The notes below the pieces were generated by a model that did no database searches, was not told the DNA's origin, and was given only the letters and a program-made list of their open reading frames with translations. From an uncultured Selenomonadales bacterium (GTDB taxonomy: Bacteria; Bacillota; Negativicutes; Selenomonadales; Selenomonadaceae): DNA of 8,147 nucleotides. The stretch covers positions 1-8,147 of the forward strand of contig CAMVIO010000082.1 of NCBI GenBank assembly GCA_947167555.1. The letters run 5' to 3'. Position 1 is the stretch's first letter. Every line of letters begins with the position of its first letter. A program made the translations under genes and the position numbers. Positions 1 through 5,510 of this stretch are shown here, in pieces.

Positions 1-269
1 TCGCCCGCGAAGCAGGACTTGGGGTGGGCGGGATTGGTTTCGTTGCCATCGCAAGTCATATTGCCATAGCAGGAGCCCCCTGCCGCTTGCGCAAGGGTTT
101 CCCCGTCCAGCTCGAAGTCGGAAAGCTCCGCAATGTACGCCTCGGCCTCGTCTTTCGTCAGCTCGTAGCCCCCGGCCTTCGCCAGCGCAATCAGCTCCTC
201 GGGGGTCTCGCAGGCCATCGCCTTCAGGATTTGTTCCCTCGTCAGTTTTGCTTCGTTGATTGCTGCCAT
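1..269 (-). CDS. Nif11-type RiPP precursor peptide, 3' end beyond window
   Basis: This small gene runs off the left edge; 89 residues are visible. Residues 1-65 look like a Nif11-type leader. A helical, acidic N-terminal half contains TPEELIALAKAGGYELTKD (residues 22-40), followed by an acidic ELSDFELDGE stretch (48-57) and the classic end LAQAAGG, with Gly64-Gly65 as the likely cleavage site. The visible core after GG starts SCYGNMTCDG and has Cys at core positions 2, 8 and 21, plus several Thr, Ser, Asn and Pro. In known families such leaders guide modifying enzymes (lanthionine, radical SAM or cyclodehydratase types), and double-Gly leaders are removed by C39 peptidase-transporters; none of these genes is visible here. 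The ATG at 269 follows AAGGAGG at a 7-nt spacing, which fixes the start. An ordinary Nif11-domain protein without modification is the main alternative. The leader match is recognised by eye; the kind of modification is unknown. Confidence 0.8.
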   Translation of the reverse strand, partial: MAAINEAKLTREQILKAMACETPEELIALAKAGGYELTKDEAEAYIAELSDFELDGETLAQAAGGSCYGNMTCDGNETNPAHPKSCFAG

Positions 270-272
270 TTG

Positions 273-359
273 AAAACCTCCTTCAAAAGTGATTTTTAGC
301 CTCTCGTTTATTATAACAAATCAGCCGTCTCAAAATTGACACGTTTGAAAAAATTTTTT
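273..359 (-). promoter_or_regulatory. Extended -10 promoter, A/T tract and RBS of the peptide precursor
   Basis: On the minus strand a perfect TATAAT (310-315) is preceded by TG one base upstream (317-318), giving an extended -10 TGnTATAAT. No good -35 lies at the right distance, as is usual for this class. An A6T6 run at 348-359 falls about 45-56 bases upstream of the expected start near 303, where an UP element or a bend would sit. The RBS AAGGAGG is at about 277-283. The 270-405 gap shows no convincing terminator after the acyltransferase, only an AT-rich weak hairpin near 371-385. Confidence 0.6.
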
Positions 360-405
360 GGTGAATCTCGAAAAATTCCATTTTTGTCTGAACCCATCCG
401 CCCCT

Positions 406-1458
406 TCATGCGTCATACCGGGGGAATTGCCCAAGGAGCTGCGGGACATAGCGCTCAATCAGCAGGCAAAGCCAGAGGCTTGCCGCGAGACCGACGCAGC
501 TTGCGAGAAAAGCCGTAGCAAATTCCATGTCGGGGACAAAACTGCGGATCCACGGAAGAATCAACTGAAACACAAGATTCTTGTGGATCAGGAATATGCC
601 CATGGTGTGCGCCCCGATGCAGGAGACTGCCGACACGCTGAAAGGCCGCGCCCCCTCCCGGGCGATCCGGGCCAGAATCATGCAAAAGCAGATTACGGTC
701 ATGGAGCCGGAAACGCTGTTCAGTAAAAACCAGAACAGATTGCCGTATCTGCCGTCGCACATGAGGGACAGTTCCAAGGCGTCCCCACGCCCCGCTGAGC
801 CGAGATAAAACAGCACGGACGCGAAAATGAACGCCGCGCCGAGCTTCGTCCCCGTTTCCTGCGCGAAAATCAGGATTTTCTGGCGCAGCGCAATCCCCAT
901 CAGGATAAAGCCCGCCGCGACAAAGGCGACGTTCAGGCACCAAGGGTAGCCGAGTTCCAACGACGGGCAAAGAAACCCGATCACGAGCATCGGGGCCGCC
1001 CCATAGGCGCACCATGCGCGAATCCTGTCGGGATTGGCTGCGCCGCACCACGAAATCAACGCCTGCACCAAAATGCGCGCCGTAAACAGCGCCGGCAAAT
1101 ACCAAAGCGACGTCAGGGTTCCCATGGCGGTCAGCGTTCTCCATGACGCGTAGAAAAGCTGCGGAAACCGGTCGAAGGAGAACGGCGCGTAAATCAGCCC
1201 CCAGATCAGATAGGGAACGACAAGCGCCAGCGTGTTTTTCCGCAGGAACGACTGCCAGCCCTCCTGCCCCGCAATCGGCTCCGGACGGATGGACAGCCCC
1301 GCCAGGAAAAAGAAGAGCGGCATGTGGAAGGAATACAGGATTCTCCGGTACAGCGGCGTCGCCTCATTGGGGGTCGTGTGCCCCAAAATCACCAAAAAGA
1401 TGGTAACAGCTTTCACTAAGTCAATCAGCTCGATCCGCACGGCGATTTTTTTCTTCAT
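406..1458 (-). CDS. Membrane acyltransferase, acyltransferase-3 family
   Basis: This is a 350-residue integral membrane protein of the acyltransferase-3 type (the fucose 4-O-acetylase-like branch). Such enzymes transfer acyl groups, usually acetyl, to sugars, polysaccharides or other surface and secreted molecules. The N-terminus carries the family signature: a charged start, then IELIDLVKAVTIFLVILGHT (residues 9-28) with the conserved Asp, Lys and His, followed by SFHMPLFFFLAGLSIR (43-58). About ten hydrophobic segments follow through to residue ~340, and the length is normal for the family. The ATG at 1458 has AAGGA about 9 bases upstream. It starts 77 bp after acetolactate decarboxylase and ends 136 bp before the RiPP precursor, so it could be transcribed with the former. 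Its DNA is GC-rich and codons end mostly in G or C. The substrate cannot be read from sequence; acylation of the neighbouring peptide is only a possibility. Confidence 0.85.
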   Translation of the reverse strand: MKKKIAVRIELIDLVKAVTIFLVILGHTTPNEATPLYRRILYSFHMPLFFFLAGLSIRPEPIAGQEGWQSFLRKNTLALVVPYLIWGLIYAPFSFDRFPQLFYASWRTLTAMGTLTSLWYLPALFTARILVQALISWCGAANPDRIRAWCAYGAAPMLVIGFLCPSLELGYPWCLNVAFVAAGFILMGIALRQKILIFAQETGTKLGAAFIFASVLFYLGSAGRGDALELSLMCDGRYGNLFWFLLNSVSGSMTVICFCMILARIAREGARPFSVSAVSCIGAHTMGIFLIHKNLVFQLILPWIRSFVPDMEFATAFLASCVGLAASLWLCLLIERYVPQLLGQFPRYDA

Positions 1459-1490
1459 AATGTCAGTTCCTTATTCCTATATAGATTGAA

Positions 1491-1514
1491 GAGCCGGCGC
1501 ATTCGCGTCGGCTC
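1491..1514 (-). other. Stem-loop between budA and the acyltransferase
   Basis: A stem of GAGCCG with CGGCTC (six pairs), then one mismatch and CGC/GCG closing a GAAT loop, lies 22 bp after the budA stop. It is followed by TTCAATC rather than a T run, so it is a weak terminator at best. Alternatively it is a processing or mRNA-stabilising hairpin between two co-transcribed genes. Confidence 0.4.
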
Positions 1515-1535
1515 CCGTAGTTTTGTCGCGCGGCT

Positions 1536-2390
1536 TCACTGATTGAGCTTGCCCTTGGTGTCCTGCTCCGCGCTGCGGATGTCTTCCTTCATATCCTTGG
1601 CGAGATTGATTTCCTGGAATTTCTTGTCGTCATGCAGAATCATGGTGAATTTGTCCGTTTTGTCGAGCTGCGCCGTACCTTCTTTCAGGGAAAGCTCCAG
1701 AATATGCCCGCCCTTTTGCTTGTCGTCCGAAATGAAATGGAAGTGCCAGCCGACGGAGTTCAATTCTCCCATATAGCTTGGGCAATAGAGTCCCACCAAT
1801 GTGCCTTTGATGTTTTTCTCGGTAAATTCAGTCTGCTTGCCCTTGAGCGCCTCTACCAAGGTGGGATACGGCTCCTTGCTGCCGTATTCGCTGCGGAACA
1901 GGACGGAGGAAAATTCCGCCGGAAGCTTCACCATGTAAAAGCTGTTCGCCCCATGCTTGTGGACCGCCTTGTTCAAGGCTTTTTCAAAATCCGCCTTGTT
2001 CTTCACGTTTTTCAGTTCGACGGCAATATCCGCGTCAAAATACGTCACGGTAGCGTAGGGAATAATCGTGTTGTCTGGAGCGACAATCACGCGCCCGTCG
2101 CCCAACGCTTGGTATACTACGCCGTCCAGTACGATCATCTCGCCGTTCAGGCCCTCGAAGGTGCCGATGCCCGTATCGCCGAGCGCGCGAAGCTCGCCCG
2201 CGTTGATCGTGCCGCCGAAATACCCCTGCGCCAAGGATTGCAGCAGCGCGATCTGCGCGATGCTCTCCCGCTCCACGGGAGCGGCGGCCGCCTCGGACAC
2301 GCTGACGCCCGTGCCTAACGCCAAAACTCCGGCCAAAGCCGCCGCGAAGAGTTTCTTTTTTCCGTTCCAAATCATTGTTTTCAACCTCAT
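1536..2390 (-). CDS. budA: Acetolactate decarboxylase with signal peptide
   Basis: This enzyme (EC 4.1.1.5) converts 2-acetolactate to acetoin, the last step of the acetoin/butanediol branch from pyruvate. The 284-residue product shows IGTFEGLNGEMIVLDG (75-90) with the conserved Glu84, Arg166 in SSVLFRSEYG, and the zinc site WHFHF...GGH with His216, His218 and His229; a Glu near the C-terminus (E274) fits the remaining active-site acid. Residues 1-37 form a signal peptide: KKK (11-13), a hydrophobic Ala/Leu/Gly/Val core, then SEAAAA as a likely signal peptidase I site; no lipobox Cys. The Brevibacillus enzyme is likewise made with a signal peptide, while Bacillus AlsD and Klebsiella BudA are cytosolic. 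The start at 2390 has AGGA 5 bases upstream; the ATG at 2375 with GAGG 9 bases upstream is an equally plausible start and keeps the signal intact. A longer reading frame from TTG at 2483 covers the structured leader and is unlikely to be translated. Confidence 0.92.
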   Translation of the reverse strand: MRLKTMIWNGKKKLFAAALAGVLALGTGVSVSEAAAAPVERESIAQIALLQSLAQGYFGGTINAGELRALGDTGIGTFEGLNGEMIVLDGVVYQALGDGRVIVAPDNTIIPYATVTYFDADIAVELKNVKNKADFEKALNKAVHKHGANSFYMVKLPAEFSSVLFRSEYGSKEPYPTLVEALKGKQTEFTEKNIKGTLVGLYCPSYMGELNSVGWHFHFISDDKQKGGHILELSLKEGTAQLDKTDKFTMILHDDKKFQEINLAKDMKEDIRSAEQDTKGKLNQ

Positions 2391-2410
2391 TTCTTTCCTA
2401 AAAATTTTAA

Positions 2411-2484
2411 GCGACGGGCGCAAAGGCGTCGCATCACGCTCCTGCGCCCGCACTAGCGCATCCATGCGCGTCGACGGGCGCAAA
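2411..2484 (-). promoter_or_regulatory. Structured budA 5' leader with alternative hairpins
   Basis: A perfect 13-base direct repeat, CGACGGGCGCAAA on the plus strand, occurs at 2412-2424 and 2472-2484. Between the copies, TGCGCCCG (2443-2450) is an exact 8-base complement to part of either copy, so it can pair with only one at a time. The downstream copy also forms a six-pair hairpin (2411-2416 with 2427-2432) followed on the transcript by TTAAAATTTTT. A perfect palindrome gcgcatccatgcgc lies at 2456-2469. The arrangement is like an attenuator or riboswitch expression platform, but no known ligand-binding RNA is recognised. The T run is broken by AAAA, so termination is unproven; the 13-mers could instead be operators. 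Confidence 0.4.
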
Positions 2485-2505
2485 CCCGTACGAAAATCCT
2501 ATTTA

Positions 2506-2534
2506 ATTGTAGCACCGGGCGCGAGTCCCCGCAA
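2506..2534 (-). promoter_or_regulatory. Promoter of budA
   Basis: Minus strand: TTGCGG (-35, 2529-2534), a 17-base spacer, then TACAAT (-10, 2506-2511) preceded by TG at the extended -10 position. The expected start near 2499 gives a leader of about 110 bases before the budA start. The promoter sits just after the terminator of the aminotransferase gene, so budA starts a separate transcript. Confidence 0.65.
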
Positions 2535-2552
2535 CAAAAAATGAACAGGTTC

Positions 2553-2597
2553 AAAAAAAGAGAAGCTGTGCGTACTTTGCTGCGGCAGCTTCTCTTT
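2553..2597 (-). terminator. Rho-independent terminator after the aminotransferase gene
   Basis: A perfect 12-bp stem, AAAGAGAAGCTG with CAGCTTCTCTTT, with a 17-base loop is followed on the minus strand by a run of T (plus-strand A run 2553-2559). It starts 10 bp after the aminotransferase stop codon and ends the lysC-aminotransferase transcription unit. Confidence 0.92.
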
Positions 2598-2607
2598 AGG
2601 TCCAATG

Positions 2608-3852
2608 TTATTTTATGGCGTCATACGCTTTTTTGATTTTCTCCGCCATTCCATGCATTTTCGCAATCGGCACCGCGCAAACGGCTATGCGGACTCCCAT
2701 TTTCAGCGGAACGGCAAAAATCAAATCGTCGTGGAGTTTGTCGCAAACCGCACCGGGATCCGTCGCCGGGATCGAGATAAAGAATCCGGCTTTATACGGC
2801 AGCGAGTTCAATTTGCAGGCTGCGGCTTCTTCCATGAAGATGGCGCCGCGCTTGCGGATGGTCTGGTAAAGCTCTTCCCGCTCCTTCTCGAACTGCGCGA
2901 GGAGCGTTGCGTCCTGTTGGATTTTCGTCAAAACTGTCATTGCGCCGCGGTTGATATTCGACCAGGTCGCGCGGCTGGAAAATTTGACTATCTGCACGAA
3001 TTCGTCAATGACGGCTTTGCTCGCAGAAAGGCCGATAATCGCGCCCGTGCGTTGTCCATACATCGTATAACCTTTAGACATACTGAAAGCGAACATTATC
3101 AACATATTGTCGGGAAGCCCGCCAAACTGCTTCATGAATTTGCGGGCTTCATTTTTTTCTCCCGCGTAGTCGATATAAGCTACGTCCACAAGAATGCTGA
3201 CCTTCTTGTCGCCTTTCTTGGCTTCCGCCTTGCAGACGTCAAGCACCTGTGCCCAATCGTCTTCCGAGAGACTGTATCCCGTCGGATTGTGCGCCGGCGT
3301 ATTGATGATGATCAAAAGTGAATTCTGTTTTCCGAGCAGCGTCGACACTTTTTCTTTAAACGCGCTGATATTGAAATTCTGCTGCTCGTCGAACAACTGA
3401 TACGTGGCCAGCTTGCGCCCTCCTTCGCGGCAAAGCGCGTTATACGGCCCCCAGTACCAATCGGAGGTTAGGACTTCGTCCCCAACCTCGGAATAATTCG
3501 CGATGGCATGATGCACTGCGCCCGTTCCGCCGGCCGTGGCCACGGCCGCAGTATACCCGTCCGGCTTCTGGTCCGCAAACGTCAGTCCTTGCACCGCGTC
3601 CAGGTAATCGGGCAAGCCCGCAATCGGCGCGTAGTCGATCATGTCTGTCATCGGCAAGGACCGAAATACCTTTTCCATTGTCGGAATGCAAGCGAGTTTT
3701 TCTTGCTCGTCGATGATGGCGCCAATTGTCGCGTTGGTGACTTTCTCCGCGCCGAATTTGGCGGTTGCAGCCTTTGCCGCCGCGCTCGCTCCAAAAATCG
3801 CGTCGCTCAGGTTCTTTCCTGCAGCGTGAGACGCTGCCATTTTCATTTCCAT
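2608..3852 (-). CDS. Class I aminotransferase, probably aspartate/aromatic type
   Basis: This 414-residue PLP enzyme of fold type I probably makes aspartate from oxaloacetate and glutamate. Family marks are Gly-Gly-Thr-Gly (108-111) for phosphate binding, Trp132 in SDWYWGPY, NTPAHNPTG (184-192) with the conserved Asn189, Asp223 in LVDVAYID, the PLP lysine K260 in FAFSMSKGYTMYGQRTG, Arg268 for the phosphate, and Arg388 in MGVRIAVCAVP for the substrate carboxylate. The SMSK...YGQR pattern is closer to the E. coli AspC/TyrB style than to the Bacillus AspB style. The start at 3852 is supported by AAAGGAG 8 bases upstream. It lies 90 bp after lysC with no terminator between, so the two are probably co-transcribed, consistent with supply of aspartate to the lysine/threonine/methionine pathway. 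Aromatic amino acid transamination is the main alternative. Confidence 0.85.
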   Translation of the reverse strand: MEMKMAASHAAGKNLSDAIFGASAAAKAATAKFGAEKVTNATIGAIIDEQEKLACIPTMEKVFRSLPMTDMIDYAPIAGLPDYLDAVQGLTFADQKPDGYTAAVATAGGTGAVHHAIANYSEVGDEVLTSDWYWGPYNALCREGGRKLATYQLFDEQQNFNISAFKEKVSTLLGKQNSLLIIINTPAHNPTGYSLSEDDWAQVLDVCKAEAKKGDKKVSILVDVAYIDYAGEKNEARKFMKQFGGLPDNMLIMFAFSMSKGYTMYGQRTGAIIGLSASKAVIDEFVQIVKFSSRATWSNINRGAMTVLTKIQQDATLLAQFEKEREELYQTIRKRGAIFMEEAAACKLNSLPYKAGFFISIPATDPGAVCDKLHDDLIFAVPLKMGVRIAVCAVPIAKMHGMAEKIKKAYDAIK

Positions 3853-3936
3853 TGTGAAGTCTCCTTTACTTCAAGAATTAAACGATTATTTATTCGACTG
3901 AACCTAACTTTTTCCTGCGGGATTTTCAAAGTATAC

Positions 3937-3965
3937 ATTATATTATTTTTGTTCTTTCACCGGAA
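3937..3965 (-). promoter_or_regulatory. Possible internal promoter for the aminotransferase
   Basis: A perfect TATAAT (3937-3942) abuts the lysC stop codon on the minus strand. The sequence 17 bases upstream, inside the lysC 3' end, is TTCCGG (3960-3965), a poor -35. It might add aminotransferase expression independent of lysC. AT-rich intergenic DNA often yields such matches by chance. Confidence 0.3.
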
Positions 3966-4440
3966 AGAACTCGCGATGGATTGCGTTGACTGCCTGCTTG
4001 ATGCTGGAAGATTTCACAAGGCACGAAATGCTGATCTCGGAGGTGCTGATGACATCGATATTGATATCTGCCGAAGCCAATGCGCCGAACATGCGCGCCG
4101 CGATGCCGGGATTTCCAAGCATGCCGACGCCTACGATAGAAACTTTTGCCACGTTGTCCTCGACAAGGACGGCGATGGCATTTAAATTGTTCGCGACTTG
4201 ATCGACGATAGGTCGCGCTTTCACAAGGTCGTCTGCCGCAATCGTGAACACCATGTCCGTAATGTTCTTTTCGATATTGCGGATACTTTGGACAATCATA
4301 TCCACGACAATATGCGCGCTCGCCAGCGTGGAGAATATCTGATGCGCTATTCCCGGATTATTCGGAATGCCAAGGATTGCGATTTTGACGACCTTTTCGT
4401 CATGTGCTACGCCGCGAATAACAAAATCTTTCTCTTCCAT
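3943..4440 (-). CDS. lysC: Aspartate kinase beta subunit from internal start in lysC
   Basis: Codon 248 of lysC is ATG (MEEKDFVIRG), preceded by GGGAGG at 4449-4454 with 8 bases between, as strong an initiation site as those of the annotated genes. Translation from here gives 165 residues covering just the two ACT domains. In Bacillus subtilis aspartokinase II, a beta subunit of almost the same size is made from an in-frame internal start of lysC and joins alpha in an alpha2beta2 enzyme. The match in position and length is what makes this credible. The same six bases also encode part of ArgGluAla in alpha, so chance cannot be excluded. Confidence 0.55.
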   Translation of the reverse strand: MEEKDFVIRGVAHDEKVVKIAILGIPNNPGIAHQIFSTLASAHIVVDMIVQSIRNIEKNITDMVFTIAADDLVKARPIVDQVANNLNAIAVLVEDNVAKVSIVGVGMLGNPGIAARMFGALASADINIDVISTSEISISCLVKSSSIKQAVNAIHREFFPVKEQK

Positions 4441-5181
4441 CGTATATGCCTCCCTGATGAATGTGCCCGGTTTTGTAGTGAATGTCGAACGAACATGGAT
4501 AGGGATATTAAAATGCTTGCCCATTTCAACCGAACGCGGCTGCATGACACCGGCTCCGAGACGGGCCATCTCAAGCATTTCATCATAAGTGATTTCTTTC
4601 ATGCGTCGCGCGTCCGGCTCTACACGCGGATCAGCTGAATAAATGCCGTCCACGTCCGTATATATTTCACAGCTGTCGGCTTTGAGCGCGCCGGCAAGCG
4701 CCACTGCCGAGGTATCGGAACCGCCTCGTCCAAGCGTGACGGGATCGCCGAACTCGTCAGCGCCTTGAAAGCCGGCAACAATAACGATATTTCCTGCTTT
4801 CAGCTCGTCTACAACACGCTTCGGCTGGATATCGACGATTTTTCCTTTCGTGTGAACGGAATTCGTATACATTCCCGCCTGCGCGCCGGTCAGGGAAATC
4901 GCTTTTTGTCCCAGACTCCGAAAAGCCATCGTCAACAAGGCAATCGATACCTGTTCGCCGGTGGTGAGCAGCATATCCATTTCCCGTTCATAGCGGTAAG
5001 GCTCTTCGTCAATCTGTTTGGCTAGCGAAATCAGATCGTCTGTCGTATCCCCCATCGCAGAGACAACCATGACGATCTGATCCTCCGGCTGCTTCTCGGC
5101 CAGAATCCGTTTTGCCACGTTCAATATCTTTTCCGTGGTGCCGACCGAGCTGCCTCCGAATTTTTTTACAATCAGTCCCAT
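3943..5181 (-). CDS. lysC: Aspartate kinase (alpha subunit)
   Basis: It phosphorylates aspartate to 4-phosphoaspartate (EC 2.7.2.4), the first step to lysine, diaminopimelate, threonine and methionine. The 412 residues match the Bacillus LysC (aspartokinase II) length and layout: the amino acid kinase domain starts with VKKFGGSSVG (5-14), has SAMGDTTDDL (41-50), TTGEQVS (73-79), GRGGSDTSA (151-159) and YTDVDGIYSADPR (174-186), and two ACT domains follow at about 265-335 and 344-410. The ACT repeats bind the amino acid inhibitor in this family. The ATG at 5181 follows AGGAGGAG closely. It has its own promoter about 95 bases upstream and probably reads into the aminotransferase gene. The short, featureless leader makes a lysine riboswitch unlikely, so control is presumably allosteric. 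Confidence 0.97.
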   Translation of the reverse strand: MGLIVKKFGGSSVGTTEKILNVAKRILAEKQPEDQIVMVVSAMGDTTDDLISLAKQIDEEPYRYEREMDMLLTTGEQVSIALLTMAFRSLGQKAISLTGAQAGMYTNSVHTKGKIVDIQPKRVVDELKAGNIVIVAGFQGADEFGDPVTLGRGGSDTSAVALAGALKADSCEIYTDVDGIYSADPRVEPDARRMKEITYDEMLEMARLGAGVMQPRSVEMGKHFNIPIHVRSTFTTKPGTFIREAYTMEEKDFVIRGVAHDEKVVKIAILGIPNNPGIAHQIFSTLASAHIVVDMIVQSIRNIEKNITDMVFTIAADDLVKARPIVDQVANNLNAIAVLVEDNVAKVSIVGVGMLGNPGIAARMFGALASADINIDVISTSEISISCLVKSSSIKQAVNAIHREFFPVKEQK

Positions 5182-5276
5182 TATTCTCCTCCTAGACTCG
5201 AAAACTATGGTAAAGAAATTCCTTCTACAAAAGACAGTTATTTTAAAATGCTTTTGTTTTATGCAAATTTCGCTCC

Positions 5277-5305
5277 ATTATACAATGATTTTTTATGTTT
5301 GTCCA
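5277..5305 (-). promoter_or_regulatory. Promoter of lysC
   Basis: Minus strand: TGGACA (-35, 5300-5305; five of six consensus bases), a 17-base spacer, and TATAAT (-10, 5277-5282). The expected start near 5270 leaves a leader of roughly 90 AT-rich bases, too short for a lysine riboswitch. It sits about 47 bp downstream of the palindromic element. Confidence 0.75.
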
Positions 5306-5351
5306 CTCAATGCAACCGAGTTTATTACCTGAAGCAAAAATTCATTGTTCT

Positions 5352-5510
5352 AAGGAACTGGAGAAAAATAAACTGTGCAGATAGCGCAGGATAAATTTTC
5401 GTGTGCGAGGCGGAGGAGGGAGTCATAGCGGGGCTATGGCGACCGACGACAACGAAGCACACGGGAATTTAGACAAGCTAAATGTATAGTTTATTTTTCG
5501 ACAGTTCCTA
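5352..5510. repeat. Nested palindromic MITE-like element
   Basis: This element of about 158 bp fills half of the 326-bp gap between the sirtuin gene and lysC. Terminal inverted repeats AGGAACTGNNGAAAAATAAACT (left 5353-5374, right 5488-5509) match at 20 of 22 positions. A second inverted pair lies inside (5392-5406 with 5457-5471, 13 of 15), and the tip is a perfect CATAGC-GGG-GCTATG hairpin (5424-5438). Each arm between outer and inner stems carries its own small hairpin (5373-5389 and 5467-5483). It encodes no protein. The shape fits a non-autonomous transposon remnant or dispersed repeat, or a structured RNA that could end transcription in either direction. Copies elsewhere in the genome are expected but cannot be seen here. 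Confidence 0.65.

Noticed and set aside
455..1144. Second minus-strand frame of 229 codons inside the acyltransferase
   Set aside because: It is out of frame with the transmembrane protein, is very rich in Arg and Gly, and has no hydrophobic or domain pattern.
1491..1514. Rho-independent terminator after budA
   Set aside because: The stem is good but no T run follows on the minus strand, so it was listed only as a stem-loop.
1632..2318. Long plus-strand frame opposite budA (228 codons)
   Set aside because: It is antisense to a clearly recognised gene with all zinc ligands; the frame has no family features and arises from GC-rich codon bias.
2391..2483. N-terminal extension of budA from TTG at 2483
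   Set aside because: It would place 31 charged residues before a normal signal peptide and translate through the GC-rich structured leader; it has no ribosome binding site.
2605..3321. Long plus-strand frame opposite the aminotransferase (238 codons)
   Set aside because: It mirrors the reverse strand of a conserved enzyme, is rich in Arg/His typical of antisense frames, and overlaps the terminator side without a ribosome binding site.
3508..4185. Plus-strand frame spanning the aminotransferase start and the lysC 3' end
   Set aside because: It crosses two well-supported genes and their gap on the opposite strand and has no recognisable domain.
5182..5350. Lysine riboswitch or T-box upstream of lysC
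   Set aside because: The promoter at 5277-5305 leaves only about 90 AT-rich bases of leader with no conserved lysine-riboswitch or T-box features.
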